Positions 14,828 through 17,036 of a DNA stretch of 17,036 bases are shown here, piece by piece. Within the stretch, counting starts at the first letter, position 1. Each line of letters opens with the position of its first letter. Source of the stretch: an uncultured Coriobacteriaceae bacterium. Lineage in GTDB: Bacteria; Actinomycetota; Coriobacteriia; Coriobacteriales; Atopobiaceae. Both the position numbers and the translations under genes were made by a program. The DNA lies in assembly GCA_947367165.1 (NCBI GenBank), contig CANBCO010000001.1, forward strand, positions 1 to 17,036, in the 5' to 3' direction. Below the pieces are notes generated by a model, which saw only the letters and a list, made by a program, of their open reading frames with translations, ran no database searches and was not told where the DNA came from.

Positions 14828-17036
14828 ATGTATAAAAAAGTTAACCATAAATTGCTCTCTCTCTCTCTCTCTCTCTGCTTCTAGTAGCAGTCTTTGCTAC
14901 TAGTTTATTCTTGCTGCCCCGTCCTAGTGTGGTTTATGCTACATCTAACGATGCTATCTCATATGATTCTGCAACCAAAACGGTAACTATACAAGGAAAC
15001 TGCACAACAGATGAGATTTATTCCTTTATGCATGCTCAAGGAGAAGGCGTAAGTGCTACAACACTTCACTTTGCGGGAACTTCTGTTATTCAAACACTGC
15101 AATACGATCCAGATTCAGGAAGTTCACCCGATTCTAGCAAAGGTCCTTTTGCATCTACTCAACTCGTAAACATAGAAGCAGACCCTGATACACAAGTTTT
15201 ATTTACTGGTAAAGACGACAATACCCCACCTGTGCTTGCGGCGTTTTTTGCAAATTGTAGTTCTTTATCATCTCTCGATGGCCTTTCTGCTTGGAATGTA
15301 GGTAATGTAAACGCTGATTATTGCATGCAATCCATGTTCGAAGGCTGTACAAACCTCACTTCTCTTGATGGTCTTTCTGCTTGGAATGTAGGTAATGTGA
15401 GTGGCAAGTATTGCATGTACTCCATGTTCTCCGGTTGTTCAAGCCTTACTTCTCTTGATGGCCTTTCTGCTTGGGACGTAGGCAATGTGAGCGGCAAGGA
15501 TTGCATGTACTCCATGTTCTACGGTTGTTCAAGCCTTACTTCTCTTGATGGCCTTTCTGCCTGGAATGTAGGTAATGTGAGTGGCATTAGTTGCATGGGC
15601 TACATGTTCTCCGACTGTACAAACCTTACTTCTCTTGATGGCCTTTCTGCTTGGGATGTAGGTAATGTAAACGGTGATTATTGCATGAGCGACATGTTCT
15701 CCAACTGTACAAACCTCGTCTCTCTTGATGCCATTGCAGGCTGGAACATAGATGGTGCTATTAGCTCATCATACGGTGTGTTCGACATGTTTCGTGGTAC
15801 GAAGATTGCCTCAATTACTTTGGGTGGAGCTAATGGCTTTAAGCTTGATAATGATATGAGCCTTCCTTCTGCTAACTGGTGGCCAGTAGATAATACAAGT
15901 GCTACAACAGGAATTCCTACAACAAATCTTGTTGCAGAAAGCAAACAAGATCCACCTTCAAGTCTTCGCTGGCAAAGATGTGCTACAGGAACAGAGAATC
16001 CCATGCGAACAGTTACTGACCTCAATGTCGTTTGGCCGCAAACTAATGCAGACAAAGAAGAGCTTATCTATAACGGGCTTTTCCAAACCCTTGGTACAAA
16101 AGATGACAAAGTACAAGTTACAGCAACTATTCAAGGACAAACAAATCCAGTAGCCCTTACAGAAGGTGCTGACTTCTATGTGGTATACAAAGATGCAAAC
16201 GGAATAGATACGACAGCTATTAAAGATGCAGGAAACTATAGCGCACGTATCGTGTTAAGAGGAGCCTATATAGGGCAAGACTCAGATACTGTAGAAGTCA
16301 CTATAAAACAACTCGATTTAGCAAGTGATGCCTATAGTCTAGTCTCCTATACACTTCCTAGTCGTTTTCCCTACACAGGAAATGCTCATACTCCTAAGAC
16401 CATGGTAAGACTGTATTTAAGGGATGACCCCAATCCTGCTTCTACCCCAGAAAAACCGCTGCCCGATATTCCTATCTATACCTATCTCATCCAATACAGC
16501 AGTGAAAGAACAATTGGCGACTATAGCGTTAGCTATGCCAACAACACAGATCCAGGAACAGCTACTGCAACACTATCTCCAGCAATTCCTGAAGGCCGAG
16601 CGCAGTCTAACCTTACAAACACTACGAATGCTTACTTTGCTATAGGAGACTACTTTGTAACCTTTGACTCTTGTGGAGGAACACCAGTTCCAGAACAAGG
16701 AACAGTAAATGGTTTGCTTACTAAACCAAAAGATCCAACAAAAGAAGGTTATATCTTTGATGGATGGTATACAGAAGATAGCTATATTCACAAATGGGAC
16801 TTTGCAACAGATACGCTTAGTTCAAACATAACGCTGTATGCAAAATGGGAAGTCGCACCAGAACCTGGTCCAAGTCCAGATCCAGAGCCCACCCCAGGCA
16901 CCCAAGACGGCTGGGTACAGTCTGACGCCGGTTGGCAATACGTTCTCAACGGAGAGTTCCTAAACGACGGCTGGCACTACTTTGAAGATGAGTATGGTAA
17001 CCACTGGTACTACTTTGACAATGATACCTACATGGC
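14828..17036 (+). CDS. BspA-like leucine-rich surface protein, phase-variable, OFF in this sequence (partial)
   Basis: Initiation signals are good: AAAGGTGA (14815-14822) lies 5 nt before ATG 14828. With the 11 CT copies present, the ATG frame ends at TAG 14882-14884 after 18 codons. The frame entered at 14881 is open for 718 codons to the window end and has no plausible start of its own, because three TAA codons precede it. With 10 CT copies the protein would begin MYKKVNHK, continue with a hydrophobic core of about 20 residues, and end its signal peptide at VVYA. In that ON numbering, residues about 148-297 are five BspA/DUF285-like leucine-rich repeats of 30 residues (SLDGLSAWNVGNV). Two Ig- or MBG-like stretches follow, then a Listeria-Bacteroides repeat (VTFDSCGG to LYAKWE, about 610-673), a Pro-rich linker and the start of Trp-rich wall-binding repeats. 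Relatives in oral bacteria act as adhesins; that role is inferred. A sequencing error in the tract cannot be excluded. Confidence 0.85.
14855..14876 (+). repeat. (CT)11 dinucleotide tract in signal-peptide codons (slippage switch)
   Basis: Eleven perfect CT copies encode alternating Leu-Ser in the hydrophobic core of the signal peptide. From ATG 14828 to the open-frame codon at 14881 is 53 nt, so the gene is in frame when the copy number is 7, 10, 13 or 16 and out of frame at 11 or 12. Any reading frame through the tract gives Leu/Ser codons, so the signal peptide tolerates length changes. This is a typical site for slipped-strand mispairing. Confidence 0.85.
15271..15720 (+). repeat. Five tandem 90-bp repeats encoding BspA-like leucine-rich units
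   Basis: Units begin at 15271, 15361, 15451, 15541 and 15631, each starting TCTCTxGATGG, and a diverged sixth begins at 15721. Each encodes 30 residues of the form SLDGLSAWNVGNV, then SG-x-x-CMxxMF and a C-x-x-L ending. The units are very similar at the DNA level, with changes concentrated in the SGKYCMYSMF and FSGCSS positions, the probable exposed face. Their exact 90-bp period keeps the frame if units are gained or lost. Confidence 0.9.

Noticed and set aside
15271..15720. CRISPR-like array
   Set aside because: The repeats are contiguous 90-bp coding units without spacers, in an open frame encoding BspA-like repeats.
16424..16645. Short open frames within the surface-protein gene (also at 15899-16153 and several on the minus strand)
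   Set aside because: They are shadows of the long open frame that encodes the coherent surface-protein domains.

Overview
The window looks like chromosomal DNA of a moderately low-GC member of the Coriobacteriia (Actinomycetota). Atopobiaceae of the Atopobium / Lancefieldella / Fannyhessea type is my best guess. It rests on the actinobacterial-style two-domain NAD synthetase, the amaP-DUF2273-asp23-murT-gatD block, and surface proteins built from Trp/Gly-rich cell-wall repeats, BspA-like leucine-rich repeats and Listeria-Bacteroides repeats. The genus is inferred from gene content only.

Layout. Positions 1-151 carry the 5' end of guaA on the minus strand, divergent from nadE (228-1916). A phosphohexomutase (1965-3707) follows nadE and converges on a class A penicillin-binding protein on the minus strand (3784-5883). 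That gene is divergent from a secreted bifunctional peptidoglycan hydrolase (6042-8312), whose stop codon directly abuts the start of tyrS (8313-9539). A tight co-directional run follows: a NifU-like Fe-S protein, AmaP, a DUF2273 membrane protein, Asp23, MurT and GatD (9561-13389). Directly after gatD lies a decayed surface-protein gene (about 13388-14638) with at least five lesions. A strong rho-independent terminator (14661-14697) closes it.

The final 2.2 kb hold the main discovery candidate. A large BspA-like surface protein gene (from 14828, running off the window) has a good promoter, a good Shine-Dalgarno sequence and an ATG. It also has an 11-copy CT dinucleotide tract inside the signal-peptide codons. 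With 11 copies the ATG frame stops after 18 codons. The downstream frame is open for 718 codons to the window edge and has no usable start of its own. Loss of one CT (10 copies) or gain of two (13) restores a textbook signal peptide. This is the layout of a phase-variable contingency locus, comparable to the CT tracts in Helicobacter pylori outer-membrane protein genes such as oipA/hopZ, here in a Gram-positive actinobacterium and caught in the OFF state. The gene also contains five 90-bp tandem repeats.

The genes share a cell-envelope theme: PBP1a builds peptidoglycan, the amidase/glucosaminidase cuts it, MurT-GatD amidates lipid II, and AmaP/DUF2273/Asp23 form an envelope-associated complex. 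The autolysin and the surface proteins share the same kind of Trp-rich wall-binding repeats. Two conserved enzymes deviate from their families: NadE has lost the segment holding the glutaminase cysteine, and MurT has Gly in place of the fourth zinc-ribbon Cys.
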